From: Pseudoxanthomonas indica
GTDB lineage: Bacteria > Pseudomonadota > Gammaproteobacteria > Xanthomonadales > Xanthomonadaceae
NCBI RefSeq assembly: GCF_900167565.1
Contig: NZ_FUZV01000001.1
Span: 1,488,001 to 1,552,000 of the forward strand
Direction of reading: 5' to 3'
DNA length: 64,000 bases
Shown here: positions 53,705 to 63,643 of the stretch, in pieces
How positions within the stretch are numbered: position 1 is the stretch's first letter
Layout of the letters: each line of letters begins with the position of its first letter
The notes under the pieces: model-generated
Databases searched by the model: none
Told to the model about the DNA's origin: nothing
What the model saw: only the letters and a program-made list of their open reading frames with translations
Translations under genes and position numbers: made by a program

Positions 53705-55824
53705 CGTGTGTGTTCTCCCTTGATGGCGGAAGGCAACGGAACTTCGAATGGACCGGCCGGCAACCCCGACGCATCGAACAGGTTGCAGATCGGGTTGTCA
53801 GCCCAGCAGTAGCGCAAGCGGGTGGCGGCAATGCCTTCGGAGGCCGCAGCGGGTTCGTCAGTCGCCGCGGTGATCGGCACGATGAGCCGGTGATCGCGGA
53901 TTGAACCGCGCGCATAACGGCAATGGCCCGTCGTGGCGCCGCAGAGCTGCAGGCCCATCACCTCCTCCGCGCCGTAGGTGATCAAGCGACCTTCCACGCC
54001 GTCGAAGTCGATCACGATGTCCTGCCCCACGCGCTGCACGCGCGCCGGCACCGGTCCGCTGGCGGAGGCGGCATCGGCGTACGCCACGTGCCGCGCCGCA
54101 CGCGCCAGGCGGCGTCCGAGTTCCTGCTTGTTGCCTGGATGGATGTCGTAGCGATCACCGATATCGATGGCCACGACCAGGCCGCTGCGCGGATCCTCGT
54201 CGGCCACCTGGCGTTGCGCCTCACGCAGGCTGGCCCAGTCGCTGTCGCCGGCGGACTGTGGCGGCATGCCGAAGCCGGCGAGCTGGACGATCAGCCACGC
54301 CACATCGGTGCCGAAGCGACCGCGCCAGTCGCTGCGCAGCGCGCGCAACAGCGCGGCGTAGTGCGCGGCCTCGCCGGTGTTCGATTCGCCCTGGTACCAG
54401 AGCACGCCGCGCAGCCCCGGCGCGCCCAGTGGCGCGATCATTCCGTTGTAGAGCGTCGACATTCCGCCCGCCGTCTGCCAGGGCGCACGTGGCGGCGAAG
54501 CGAACTCCGCTGACATGCGCCGATAGCGCCACGCCTGCAGCGGCACCTGCGTGCCATCGGCCAGGCGCAGCCGGTGCCGGCTCGCCGGACCGGCCAGTCC
54601 GCCGTCGCGCCAGGTGTCCAGCACGTTGACCACCACCGCGTTCTCACCGGCATGCAGCAGTCCGGCCGGCAATCGGTACTCGCGATCACCGTCCGCACCA
54701 TAGGTGCTGCCCACCGCGCGGCCGTTCACCCAGCTCATGTCGATCTCGTCGGCCGGCCCAAGCACCAGCACCGCGGCCTGCGCGGCCTGCTGCGCGCTCA
54801 GCTGCATGCTCGCGCGGTACCAGAGCATGCCGTTGAAGTCCGCCAGCGCCGGCACGCCCCAATGTTCCCATGCGCCCAGCGCATCCGGCGCCGGTTGCCA
54901 GTCGCCGGCCGGGATGCCGGTGACCGACCACGGCCTGTCATCGTGGGCGACGCCGGGCTGCCGACTCCACCAGCGTTGCCACAGTTGCCCCCAGTCGTTG
55001 ATGGCGTCGATGGGATCGCGGGCGTAGCGATCCAGCACCGCCAGTTCTTCCTCGTAGCCGCCGACACGCTGCAGCGCCTGGCCACTCATCCACGCCTGGA
55101 TGCGCGAGCCGCCCCAGGACGCGTGGATCAGGCCCATCGGAACACCGACGCTCTTCTGCAGCTCGCGCGCGAAGTAGTAACAGGCGGCGGAGAACTCGCG
55201 CACGCTGTCCGGCGTCACCGGCTGCCAGCGCACGTCTCGCGGCAAGCTGGCCAGAGGCGCCGCGGCGCCCTGCTGCGGCACGCTCAGCAGGCGGATATGG
55301 TCATTGCTGGCGCCGGCGATTTCCGAACGGGCATCGAGCGTGCGCCAGACCGGCAGTTCCATGTTCGACTGGCCGCTGCACAGCCAGACATCGCCGATCA
55401 ACACATCGCCCGCGTGCTGTTCCTGCCCGTGGCTGCTGGCACTGAGCGTGTAGGGTCCGCCCGCCGGCAGCGCCGGCAGGCTGGCTTGCCACGCACCCTG
55501 GCTGTCCGCCCGGGCATCGGTGCGCCGGCCTGCCAGCTGCACGGCCACGCGCTGTCCCGGCTGCGCCTGACCCCAGACACGAATGGGCTGATCGCGCTGC
55601 AGCACCGCGTGATCCTGGAACAACGCATCCAGCAAGGCGGGGGCTGGCGCGGGCGTCTGCGCCATGGTTGGCGCGGCCATGAGCAACATCGCCATCGGCA
55701 CCAGCCATGCGCCCAGCCGCCGAACTGCCGCGCGCCACGGGATCGCACCGCCAGCGTCGTGCGAGTGCAGGCTTGGCGGTACCATCGGGTCTGACAGTCG
55801 CACTGATTTGCTTGGGCGGCGCAT
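53701..55824 (-). CDS. CE20-like sialate O-acetylesterase / acetyl xylan esterase
   Basis: Second SGNH-type esterase. Signal peptide (WLVPMAMLLMAAPTMAQ), block GDVWLCSGQSNMELPV with Ser153, jelly-roll insert (GVPALADFNGMLWYRASM onward), and D-x-x-H in DRYDIHPGNK. It shares the split layout of the xyloglucan-locus esterase (3434-5383), but lies with GH43 in the xylan locus, so acetyl groups on xylan or its oligosaccharides are the likely target. The start is uncertain: ATG 55824 or 55785. The divergent xylR starts about 80 bp away. Confidence 0.8.
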   Translation of the reverse strand: MRRPSKSVRLSDPMVPPSLHSHDAGGAIPWRAAVRRLGAWLVPMAMLLMAAPTMAQTPAPAPALLDALFQDHAVLQRDQPIRVWGQAQPGQRVAVQLAGRRTDARADSQGAWQASLPALPAGGPYTLSASSHGQEQHAGDVLIGDVWLCSGQSNMELPVWRTLDARSEIAGASNDHIRLLSVPQQGAAAPLASLPRDVRWQPVTPDSVREFSAACYYFARELQKSVGVPMGLIHASWGGSRIQAWMSGQALQRVGGYEEELAVLDRYARDPIDAINDWGQLWQRWWSRQPGVAHDDRPWSVTGIPAGDWQPAPDALGAWEHWGVPALADFNGMLWYRASMQLSAQQAAQAAVLVLGPADEIDMSWVNGRAVGSTYGADGDREYRLPAGLLHAGENAVVVNVLDTWRDGGLAGPASRHRLRLADGTQVPLQAWRYRRMSAEFASPPRAPWQTAGGMSTLYNGMIAPLGAPGLRGVLWYQGESNTGEAAHYAALLRALRSDWRGRFGTDVAWLIVQLAGFGMPPQSAGDSDWASLREAQRQVADEDPRSGLVVAIDIGDRYDIHPGNKQELGRRLARAARHVAYADAASASGPVPARVQRVGQDIVIDFDGVEGRLITYGAEEVMGLQLCGATTGHCRYARGSIRDHRLIVPITAATDEPAAASEGIAATRLRYCWADNPICNLFDASGLPAGPFEVPLPSAIKGEHTR

Positions 55825-55901
55825 TGGTTTCAACCCCCATGAAAACAACAGGCATCGCGGCCGAGCGGCCGACGGCCTGACGCAGACCAAAGGATCCGAC
55901 C

Positions 55902-56963
55902 TTGGAAACCCCGAAGAAATCGGTCCGTCGCAAGAGCAGCAGCGTGACCATCGACGAGGTGGCCAAGCGCGCCGGCGTATCGCCGATGACGGTGTCGCGC
56001 GTGGTCAACGGCCAGGCGCGGGTACGCGAAGACACCCGCGAGCGCGTGCTGCGCGCGGTGCGCGAGCTGGACTACACGCCCAACCTGGCCGCCAGTTCGC
56101 TTGCCGCCGCCCAGCAGACCCGCATCGCCCTGATCTACACCAACCCCAGCGGCGCCTACCTGCGCGAACTGCTGGTAGGCGTGCTCCGTGTGGCCTCGCG
56201 CACGGCCATCCAGCTGGTGATCGACTACTGGGATGACCTCGACCCGGCTTCCGAACGCAAGGCCGCGCGGGCCCTGATCAAGCGTGCCGACGCGGTGATC
56301 CTGCCGCCGCCGCTGTGCGAATCGCGTGCGGCGATCAGCGAGTTCGTGCGCGCCGGCTTGCCGGCGGTGGCGATCTCCTCCGGGCGCTACAACGAGGATG
56401 TGTCGTGCGTGCGCATCGATGACTTCCGCGCCGGCAAGGAAATGGCCGAGTACCTGATCGAGAACGGCCACACCCGCATCGGCTTCATCAAGGGGCGGCC
56501 GGATCTGAGCGCCAGCATCCATCGCTACGACGGCTTTGTTGCCGCGCTCGGCGAGGCCGGCATCGCGATCGATCCGGCGCTCGTGCAACCCGGCGAGTTC
56601 ACCTACCGCTCCGGCCTGAAGGCCACCGAGAAGCTGCTCACCCAGCGTCATCCGCCCACCGCAATCATCGCCAGCAATGACGACATGGGCGCGGCGGTCA
56701 TTTCGGTGGCGCACCGGCGCGGGCTGGATGTGCCGCGGGATCTGTCGGTGGTCGGCTTTGATGACAGCTCGGCCGCCACCACCGTCTGGCCGGCCTTGAC
56801 CACCATCCACCAGCCCATCGCCAGCATGGCCGGCACGGCGGTCGATGTGCTGCTGCGCGCCATCCGCCGCAACGATCCCGGCACGCGCGTGCTGGCCGAT
56901 CACGTGGTGCCGCACCGCCTGGTGGTGCGCGATTCGGTGGCATCGCCGCCGCGGCGGCGATGA
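55902..56963 (+). CDS. xylR: LacI-family regulator XylR
   Basis: 353 residues: N-terminal helix-turn-helix VTIDEVAKRAGVSPMTVSRVV (residues 15-35) and hinge, then a sugar-binding domain (about 70-335). It starts from TTG 55902 with AGGA 7 nt upstream. It sits at the xylA end of the locus, and xyl-box palindromes upstream of the xylan genes match the operator described for the Xanthomonas regulator of the same name. It most likely represses these promoters without xylose or xylo-oligosaccharide. Confidence 0.85.
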   Translation: METPKKSVRRKSSSVTIDEVAKRAGVSPMTVSRVVNGQARVREDTRERVLRAVRELDYTPNLAASSLAAAQQTRIALIYTNPSGAYLRELLVGVLRVASRTAIQLVIDYWDDLDPASERKAARALIKRADAVILPPPLCESRAAISEFVRAGLPAVAISSGRYNEDVSCVRIDDFRAGKEMAEYLIENGHTRIGFIKGRPDLSASIHRYDGFVAALGEAGIAIDPALVQPGEFTYRSGLKATEKLLTQRHPPTAIIASNDDMGAAVISVAHRRGLDVPRDLSVVGFDDSSAATTVWPALTTIHQPIASMAGTAVDVLLRAIRRNDPGTRVLADHVVPHRLVVRDSVASPPRRR

Positions 56964-56965
56964 GA

Positions 56966-56991
56966 GTGGGCGACACCGGAGTGTCGCCCAC
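56966..56991. terminator. Bidirectional terminator between xylR and xylA
   Basis: GTGGGCGACAC-CGGA-GTGTCGCCCAC is a perfect 11-bp stem with a 4-nt loop right after the xylR stop, facing the convergent xylA. It has no strong T-run, so it may be a two-way weak terminator. Confidence 0.6.
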
Positions 56992-57057
56992 CCTGGCTTG
57001 ATGTCCACGCCCGCGGCGGGGAGAAGCGCGCGGGCATGGACGCCTGCCACCGCGGGA

Positions 57058-58392
57058 TCAACGCAGCAGGTACTGGTTGATCAGATTCTCGTAACGCTCC
57101 TGCTTGCCGCTGATCTGTTTGGGCTCGCCGGCCTTGCTGGCCAGCGCATGCAGATCGGTCAGGGCCAGCTTGCCGTCGGCAAAGTCCTTGCCGGCGCCGC
57201 TGTCAAAGCTGGCATAGCGCTCCGTGCGCCACTTTTCCCAGGGTGAATCGTTGAGCAGCGCGTGCGCGACTTCCAGGCCGCGCGCAAACGAATCCATGCC
57301 ACCGATGTGGGCGATGAACAGATCTTCCATGTCGGTGGATTCACGGCGCACCTTGGCGTCGAAGTTCAGGCCACCTTCCAGCCCGCCCTGGCGCAGCACC
57401 ACCATCATCGCGCCGACGGTGTCGTACAGATCCACCGGGAACTGATCGGTATCCCAGCCGTTCTGCGCATTGCCACGGTTGGCGTCGATGCTGCCGAGCA
57501 GGCCGTGATCCGAGGCCACCTGCAGATCGTGTTCGAAGGTGTGGCCGGACAAGGTGGCATGGTTGGCTTCGATGTTGAGCTTGAAGTCCTTTTCCAGGCC
57601 GTGCTGCTGCAGGAAGCCGGCGACCGTGGCGCTGTCGAAGTCGTACTGGTGCTTCATCGGCTCCATCGGCTTGGGTTCGATCAGGAAGTTGCCCTTCAAA
57701 CCGATGCTGCGGCCGTAGTCACGCGCCATGGTCAGGAAGCGGGCGAAATGATCCACCTCGCGCTTCATCTGCGTGTTGACCAACGAGGCATAGCCTTCGC
57801 GGCCGCCCCAGAACACGTAATGCTCGCCGCCCAGCTCGACCGTGGCGTCGAGCGCGTTCTTGACCTGCACCGCCGCGCGCGCGACCACGTTGAAGTCCGG
57901 GTTGGTCGATGCACCGTTCATGTAGCGCGGATGCGAGAACAGGTTGGCCGTACCCCACAGCAGCTTCATGCCGGTGGCGTCCTGGCGTTGCTTGGCCAGG
58001 CCCACCATGTGCTTGAGATTCTTCTCGTACTGGCCGATGTCGTCGGCGTCCGGCGCCAGATCGATATCGTGGAAGCACCAGTACGGCACGCCGAGCTTGG
58101 TGAATAGTTCAAAGGCCGCATCGACCTTGGCCTCGGCCGTGGCCATCGGCGCACCGGCTTCCCAGGGGAAATGGCGGGTGCCGGGGCCAAACGGATCGTG
58201 GCCGGCGTTGCAGAAGGTGTGCCAGTAGCAGACCGCGAACTTGAGGTGATCCTTCATCGACTTGCCGCCGATCTTCTTGTCGGCGTCATAGACCTTGAAG
58301 GCCAGGGGATTGTCGGAGCCGCGGCCCTCGAACGGGATGCGGCCGATGCCGGGGAAGTATTCCTTGGCGCCGATGAAGGGCTGCGTGCTCAT
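57058..58392 (-). CDS. xylA: Xylose isomerase
   Basis: 444-residue metal-dependent isomerase that turns D-xylose into D-xylulose. Metal- and substrate-binding regions: [48 protein letters not shown] and DTDQFP. It follows xylB by 46 bp and shares its promoter. Confidence 0.96.
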   Translation of the reverse strand: MSTQPFIGAKEYFPGIGRIPFEGRGSDNPLAFKVYDADKKIGGKSMKDHLKFAVCYWHTFCNAGHDPFGPGTRHFPWEAGAPMATAEAKVDAAFELFTKLGVPYWCFHDIDLAPDADDIGQYEKNLKHMVGLAKQRQDATGMKLLWGTANLFSHPRYMNGASTNPDFNVVARAAVQVKNALDATVELGGEHYVFWGGREGYASLVNTQMKREVDHFARFLTMARDYGRSIGLKGNFLIEPKPMEPMKHQYDFDSATVAGFLQQHGLEKDFKLNIEANHATLSGHTFEHDLQVASDHGLLGSIDANRGNAQNGWDTDQFPVDLYDTVGAMMVVLRQGGLEGGLNFDAKVRRESTDMEDLFIAHIGGMDSFARGLEVAHALLNDSPWEKWRTERYASFDSGAGKDFADGKLALTDLHALASKAGEPKQISGKQERYENLINQYLLR

Positions 58393-58438
58393 GCGGGTAA
58401 GTCCTGTGTTGTTCGTTGTGTTCGGTTCGTGGGGAAAC

Positions 58439-59932
58439 TCAGCCGCGATAGAGCGGCGTGACGGCCTGCAAGTGCTGCAGGAAGTGCTGGTACGACGCGC
58501 GATAGGCGGCGGCGCGGTCGGGATCGGGGGTGGCGGCCAACTGCGGATCGGTGGTGACGTGCCGATCGGCCAGTTCACGCAGCGTGGTCGTCTCGCCCTG
58601 CGCGTTGCCCAAGGCCCACAGCGCCTGCAAGGCGGCGCCCAGGGCAGCGCCCTCGCTCTGCTTCGGCGCTTCCACCGGCAGTTCGAAGATGTCGGCGACC
58701 ATCTGCCGCCAGGCCGCGCTGTTGGCGCCGCCGCCGGTCAGCAGGATGCGATCGAAGCGCATGCCCGCGCGCACGAAGGCGTCGTAGCCGTACTTGAGGC
58801 TGTAGGTGGCGCCTTCCATCGCCGCGCGATAGAAGTGTGCCGGGCTCATGTTGTCGGTATCCATGCCGGCCAGCACGCCCTTGCCCAGCGGCAGATCCGG
58901 CGTGCGCTCGCCGGTGAGGAAGGGCAGCATCAACAGGCCATCGGCGCCGGGCGGCGTGGCCTGGATGTACACATCGCCTTCGCGCGTGCTGAAGCCGAAC
59001 AGCTTGGCCACCTGCTCGGTGGCCACGGTGCAGTTCATCGTGCAGATCAGCGGCAACCAGCCACCGGTGGACGAGCAGAACGCCGCCCATGCACCGGCGT
59101 CATCGACGATCGGGCGATCCGCGTAGGCGAACAGCGTGCCCGAGGTGCCCAGGCTCATCGCCAGCCGGCCTTCGCTGACGCAGCCGGTACCGATCGCCGC
59201 CATCATGTTGTCGCCGCCGCCCACCGCCACCTTGACGGTGGTGGCAAGCCCCAGTTGCGCGGCGACCAGCGGCGCGATGTCGAACAGGGCATCCGGTTCG
59301 GCGATCGGTGGCAGGCAGGCCGACAGATCACGTTCGCCATCGGTGGCCTGCAGCAGTTCCTTCGACCATTGACGGGTACGCACATCGAGCCAGCCGGTAC
59401 CGGAGGCATCGCCGTACTCGCAGAAGTACGCTCCGGTCAGGATGAAGTTGAGGTAGTCGTGCGGCAGCAGGATCTTGGCGAGCTTGGCGTACACCTCGGG
59501 TCGATGCTTGCGAGTCCACGGCAGCTTGGAGGCGGTATACCCGGCCAGGATCGGATTGCCGGCCAAGGCAATCGTCTGCGCCGCGCCACCGACGGCCTGC
59601 ATGATCGCCGCGCATTCGGCGGTGGTGCTGGTGTCGTTCCACAGCTTGGCCGGCGCCAGCACGTGGCCCTGTGCATCGAGCGGAACAAAGCCGTGCTGCT
59701 GGCCGGATACCGCCAGCGCGGCCACCTGCGCGCGCACGGCCGGGTCGATGCGATCAAAGCAGGCCTGCATCGCATGCACCCAATCGGAGGGATGCTGCTC
59801 GCGGCTGCCGTCCTCGCCACTGATCAATTCCAGTGGTGCACTGGTGCTGGCCACCACGCTGCGCGCGGCGGCGTCGTACACCACCACCTTGACGCTTTGC
59901 GTGCCTGCATCGATGCCAGCAAAAAGACTCAT
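58439..59932 (-). CDS. xylB: Xylulokinase
   Basis: 497-residue FGGY kinase that phosphorylates D-xylulose. Motifs: N-terminal [36 protein letters not shown], and the C-terminal [12 protein letters not shown] xyl-box-like palindrome lies only 22 bp upstream of its start and would overlap the promoter or early transcript. Confidence 0.95.
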   Translation of the reverse strand: MSLFAGIDAGTQSVKVVVYDAAARSVVASTSAPLELISGEDGSREQHPSDWVHAMQACFDRIDPAVRAQVAALAVSGQQHGFVPLDAQGHVLAPAKLWNDTSTTAECAAIMQAVGGAAQTIALAGNPILAGYTASKLPWTRKHRPEVYAKLAKILLPHDYLNFILTGAYFCEYGDASGTGWLDVRTRQWSKELLQATDGERDLSACLPPIAEPDALFDIAPLVAAQLGLATTVKVAVGGGDNMMAAIGTGCVSEGRLAMSLGTSGTLFAYADRPIVDDAGAWAAFCSSTGGWLPLICTMNCTVATEQVAKLFGFSTREGDVYIQATPPGADGLLMLPFLTGERTPDLPLGKGVLAGMDTDNMSPAHFYRAAMEGATYSLKYGYDAFVRAGMRFDRILLTGGGANSAAWRQMVADIFELPVEAPKQSEGAALGAALQALWALGNAQGETTTLRELADRHVTTDPQLAATPDPDRAAAYRASYQHFLQHLQAVTPLYRG

Positions 59933-59953
59933 GTCTACCCGTTCCCGTAATCA

Positions 59954-59967
59954 GGTTAGCGCTAACA
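59954..59967. promoter_or_regulatory. Xyl-box-like operator upstream of xylBA
   Basis: GGTTAGCGCTAACA contains the perfect 12-bp palindrome GTTAGCGCTAAC; 12 of 14 positions match the xyl-box. It lies 22-35 bp upstream of the xylB start. It is the natural XylR site for the xylose isomerase and kinase genes. Confidence 0.75.
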
Positions 59968-59976
59968 ATCGACTGT

Positions 59977-60002
59977 CCAAAAAAAGCCGTGCGCGCTTTT
60001 GG
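59977..60002 (-). terminator. Possible intrinsic terminator upstream of xylB
   Basis: On the minus strand a hairpin (AAAAGC / GCTTTT, 7-nt GC-rich loop) is followed by a T-run, about 170 bp after the halogenase stop and 45 bp before the xylB start. It could end the halogenase transcript or act as an attenuator. Confidence 0.4.
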
Positions 60003-60172
60003 CGTCTCCAACGGCTGCTTCCCGGCGTCGTTCCCCAAGGATGCCGCCACTCTATACAGGACTGGCGCCGACTACATGCTGCGGCGCGGAATCCCTGCCA
60101 TATCAAGATCTTGGCGGCGGTTTCCCGCGACGCAGCCGGCCGATAATCCCCCCACAAGCATGGCTATGGCGC

Positions 60173-61693
60173 TCATGCGCTGACCGTCCGCGGCCGCGAT
60201 CCCCAGACCGCCGCGGGCGCCGCGCAGTAGCGGGTGATGAAATCCTGCTGCGAAGGCATCTTCGCCACCGCCCGCTGCAGCGGTTCGCGCACGCCGGTGA
60301 GGAAGCGCTGCAGCTCGGCATCCGGCAGCGCGCGCGCCAATGGATGCGCTTGTTCCGGCATCAGACCTTGCCCCCACATCACGTGCGTCCACGAATCCAC
60401 GCGGAACAATTCGTTGGCGCCCTGCCAGGCATGCGCGCGTTCGCGCCAGGCGCGCAGGCGGATCGACAGCGAGTCGGGCAGCTCCATCTCGCGGCAGGCC
60501 TGCCACATCGGTTCATCGCGCTGGTTGGCGTGGTAATGCAGGATGATGAAGTCGCGCACATGCTCCATCTCCTTGCGGCTGGTCTCGTTGAACTGTTCGA
60601 TCAACGCCGACGGCATGCCCTCATTGGGGAAGGCTTCGATCAAGCGCACGATCGCGGTCATCGACAGATGCAGGCTGGTGGATTCCAGCGGTTCGATGAA
60701 ACCACTGGCCAGGCCCAGCGACACCACGTTCTTGTTCCAGGCTTTCAGGCGGCGGCCGCTGCGGAACGGCACGCGCCACGGATCCCGGATCGGCGGTGCA
60801 CCCACGTCATGCAGCAACTTGGCCGTGGCTTCGTCATCGGACATGTGCTTGCTGGCGTACACCAGCCCGCAGCCGACGCGATGCTGCAGCGGGATATGCC
60901 AGCGCCAGCCGGCCTGGTGCGCAATCGCGCGCGTATACGGCACCGGCGGGCCCACTGGCTCGGTCTGCACCGCGACCGCGCGATCCGCCGGCAGCCACTG
61001 GTGCCAGTCCTCGTAGCCGGTCTTCAAGGTCTGCTCGATCAGCAGGCCGCGGAAGCCGGTGCAGTCGATGAACAGATCGCCCTCGATCACCTGATCATCT
61101 TCCAGCACCAGCGCCTGCACGAAACCGCTGTCCGGATGCTGGCGCACCTCGCGGATCTTGCCTTCGACCCGCTTCAGGCCATGGCTCTCGGCGCGCTGGC
61201 GCAGGAAACGCGCATACAGGCCTGCGTCCAGGTGATACGAATAATTGACCTGCGGCTGCTGCGGCAGATCGAAACGATCCTCGCGCGAGGCCAGCGTTTC
61301 CAGGCAGTAGTCGCCCAAATCCGAGGACATGCCGCGGCGCAGGCTGTCCAGCCAGAAATGATGGAAGGCGCAGACCAGCGTGCTCTGCCCGGTGATGCCG
61401 AACGGATGGATGTAGCGATCGCCGTGCCGGCGCCAGTTCTCGAACGAGATCGACAACTTGAACGTACCGGCCACCGCGCGCAGGAACTCCTGCTCGTCAA
61501 TCTGCAGGAAGCGGTGGAAATTGCGGATCGGCGGCACGGTCGACTCGCCCACGCCCACCGTGCCGATCTGCTCGGATTCGAGCAGGGTGATGTCCAGCAG
61601 ATCGCGGAACTGATGCGCCAGCGCCGCGCCGGCCAGCCAGCCGGCGGTGCCACCACCCGCAATCACCACCTTGCGTACCCTGCCCTGCTCCAT
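60173..61693 (-). CDS. Flavin-dependent tryptophan halogenase-like protein
   Basis: 506 residues of the flavin-dependent halogenase family. The FAD site GGGTAGW, Lys79 in FKLSISFENW, the WxWxIP signature GWRWHIP (263-268) and Glu337 in EPLESTSLHL are all present, so it looks catalytically complete. Its substrate is unknown; it lies with SapC, a JmjC-like protein and a TBDR. Related Xanthomonas enzymes brominate indole-like substrates. Confidence 0.88.
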   Translation of the reverse strand: MEQGRVRKVVIAGGGTAGWLAGAALAHQFRDLLDITLLESEQIGTVGVGESTVPPIRNFHRFLQIDEQEFLRAVAGTFKLSISFENWRRHGDRYIHPFGITGQSTLVCAFHHFWLDSLRRGMSSDLGDYCLETLASREDRFDLPQQPQVNYSYHLDAGLYARFLRQRAESHGLKRVEGKIREVRQHPDSGFVQALVLEDDQVIEGDLFIDCTGFRGLLIEQTLKTGYEDWHQWLPADRAVAVQTEPVGPPVPYTRAIAHQAGWRWHIPLQHRVGCGLVYASKHMSDDEATAKLLHDVGAPPIRDPWRVPFRSGRRLKAWNKNVVSLGLASGFIEPLESTSLHLSMTAIVRLIEAFPNEGMPSALIEQFNETSRKEMEHVRDFIILHYHANQRDEPMWQACREMELPDSLSIRLRAWRERAHAWQGANELFRVDSWTHVMWGQGLMPEQAHPLARALPDAELQRFLTGVREPLQRAVAKMPSQQDFITRYCAAPAAVWGSRPRTVSA

Positions 61694-61702
61694 GGTCCTT
61701 CC

Positions 61703-62722
61703 TCAGCGATTGAGTTTGCCGATCAACATGGCGCGCAACTGCCGCGCCATGGCTTCATCCACCGGCCCCAGCACGTTGCGTGCAGCGGGCGGCAGATGCG
61801 CGCCCGCCAGTTCGGCCGGCCCGAACACGTAGTAATCAAAGACTTCGCGCCAGGCCTGCTTCTCGCGCTCCGGCCGATCGCGCAGCGTCCACAGCGCCTG
61901 GTACAGCGCCTGCATCGGCGAAGGCAGATACGCGGGCACGCTGCTCCACCAGTAGTTCACCAGCACGTTGAACGGTTCCAGCCCCTGCACGTGATGCCAC
62001 CACAGACTGGGCATGAAGATCGCATCGCCGGGTTCCAGCACCGCCGTGCGCGCGTGGGCCATGGCGTCGGCGAAGCGTGGATAGCGCTGCAGATCCGGCT
62101 GCGCGAAATCCACCACGCTCACCGCCTGTCCACCCGGCGTGGGTTCCAGCGGCCCCGGATACAGGTTGTGGATCTGCGCGGGCGGCAGCAGGGTGAAGCG
62201 GCGACGGCCGGCCACGCAGACCGCAATGTTGTTCAAGGCGTCGTAGTGGCACGACGCGGTGACGCGGTTGCCGATCCAGATGCTCGGCGGCGCCTGCACG
62301 CCCTGGCGCGCCAGATCCAGATCGTTGTCCGCGCGCATGCCGGGGAAGCGGCTGTCCACCAGCAACGAGGCCACGTAGTAGGTAGGCGGTTGCGCATCGT
62401 CGGCGTGCGCGCTGATCTCGGCCAGCACCTGATCCAGATGGCTGCGGCGAACTTCGCAGTTCAACGCACTGAAGTCCTCGCGGTAGAACGGACGGCCGGC
62501 AATCTCCGGCCCGCCCCAGGAATACGTCACCGGCTCGCCGTTGTAGTGCCGGCGCAGATAGTCCATCGATGACGCCATCGAATCCGCCGCGCGCACCAGG
62601 CCCCAGTCGCGCGCCAGGCCGCGCAGCACCACCGGTTCACCCGCCGCCAGCAACGTCTCCAGCGGCAAGCTGTCAGGCGTGCAGTCGGCCCGTTCGGGCA
62701 GCGGCGGCAAGGTGTCGAACAT
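61703..62722 (-). CDS. Cupin-like JmjC-type protein
   Basis: 339-residue cupin_8/JmjC-fold protein. The iron site is readable: HxD at His159-Asp161 (SCHYDALN) with the distal His in SLWWHHVQG (243 or 244). Such enzymes use iron and 2-oxoglutarate to hydroxylate proteins or small molecules. It sits 9 bp from the halogenase and 3 bp from SapC in one transcript. Confidence 0.85.
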   Translation of the reverse strand: MFDTLPPLPERADCTPDSLPLETLLAAGEPVVLRGLARDWGLVRAADSMASSMDYLRRHYNGEPVTYSWGGPEIAGRPFYREDFSALNCEVRRSHLDQVLAEISAHADDAQPPTYYVASLLVDSRFPGMRADNDLDLARQGVQAPPSIWIGNRVTASCHYDALNNIAVCVAGRRRFTLLPPAQIHNLYPGPLEPTPGGQAVSVVDFAQPDLQRYPRFADAMAHARTAVLEPGDAIFMPSLWWHHVQGLEPFNVLVNYWWSSVPAYLPSPMQALYQALWTLRDRPEREKQAWREVFDYYVFGPAELAGAHLPPAARNVLGPVDEAMARQLRAMLIGKLNR

Positions 62723-62725
62723 GCC

Positions 62726-63466
62726 TCAGGCCGCCTCCGCCTGGCGCAGCCGGCGCTGTTTCTCCGCCATCAGCCGGCGCAGGTTGTGCAGCGACGCCAG
62801 CAGCAAGTACACGCCTTCCAGATAGCCGCTGCGGTGCAGGCCGTGCAGCTGATCGGCATCCAGCGCCGCCAGCCGATCCCGATCGATGCCATGCAACCCC
62901 GCCAGGCTGACGCGATGTTGCGTGTCCAACTGCAATTCCAGATTCATTGGCTGGATCAGCCCGAGCGCGTCGTAGGCCGCGTACATGGCGGTCGCCGCCT
63001 CCAGGCCATCGCGCAGGCCGCGCAGCACGCCGCTGATGTGCTCCAGGTACGGCGAGTTGCCGCCGTGCGGCAGGAACACCGCCTCGCCTTCGCTGAAACT
63101 CACGCGCGGATGCTCCACATCCACATGGATGACCGGCTCGCGTCGCAGCTCGCCGTCGATGCGCTGCTCCTGGAAGCCGATCAGGAACGGCCCCTTGGCG
63201 ATCGCGCCTGGCAGGTAGGCAGCGTTCCAGCGGCCGTCCTGCACGAACAGGTTCTCGTGCGCCTCGAAACCGAGCAGGGCCACCGCCTGCCAGTGCCCAT
63301 CCTGGCGATCCTTGCGCAGGAAGATCGGATATTCGCGCTGCAGTTCGGCGAACTCGGTCGGGTAGGCGCTGACCATGCCGACGTCGTCGCCGTATTCGCG
63401 GCCAAAGCGGGTGACCACGCGCAGCTGCTGGTGCGCGACATTGTTGAGCAGTTCGTGTCTGGCCAT
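62726..63466 (-). CDS. SapC family protein
   Basis: 246 residues matching the SapC family (named after an S-layer-associated protein), which is usually found beside TBDR and halogenase-like genes. Function unknown. No signal peptide is visible at this start. ATG 63466 has only a weak Shine-Dalgarno; longer frames begin in the untranslated stretch. Confidence 0.8.
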   Translation of the reverse strand: MARHELLNNVAHQQLRVVTRFGREYGDDVGMVSAYPTEFAELQREYPIFLRKDRQDGHWQAVALLGFEAHENLFVQDGRWNAAYLPGAIAKGPFLIGFQEQRIDGELRREPVIHVDVEHPRVSFSEGEAVFLPHGGNSPYLEHISGVLRGLRDGLEAATAMYAAYDALGLIQPMNLELQLDTQHRVSLAGLHGIDRDRLAALDADQLHGLHRSGYLEGVYLLLASLHNLRRLMAEKQRRLRQAEAA

Positions 63467-63587
63467 GAAGTATTCGGAAAGACGTGGTTTGATTCGATTA
63501 GGCGCGTTATGCGCTTTTTGCCGCGGGAAGAAAAGGCACACCGCCGCAATCTCCGGCGTGACGAATCACCGGCGCCGGCAAAAGAAA

Positions 63588-63613
63588 GGGACCGCTGCCC
63601 CCGCAGCGGTCCC
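63588..63613 (-). terminator. Intrinsic terminator after the TBDR
   Basis: A perfect 10-bp stem (GGGACCGCTG / CAGCGGTCCC) with a 6-nt loop lies between the TBDR stop and the SapC start. On the minus strand it is followed by TTTCTTTT. It would partly separate TBDR from the SapC-JmjC-halogenase genes. Confidence 0.8.
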
Positions 63614-63643
63614 TGTCCCCCGGGATGACCCCTTGTTGCATCG

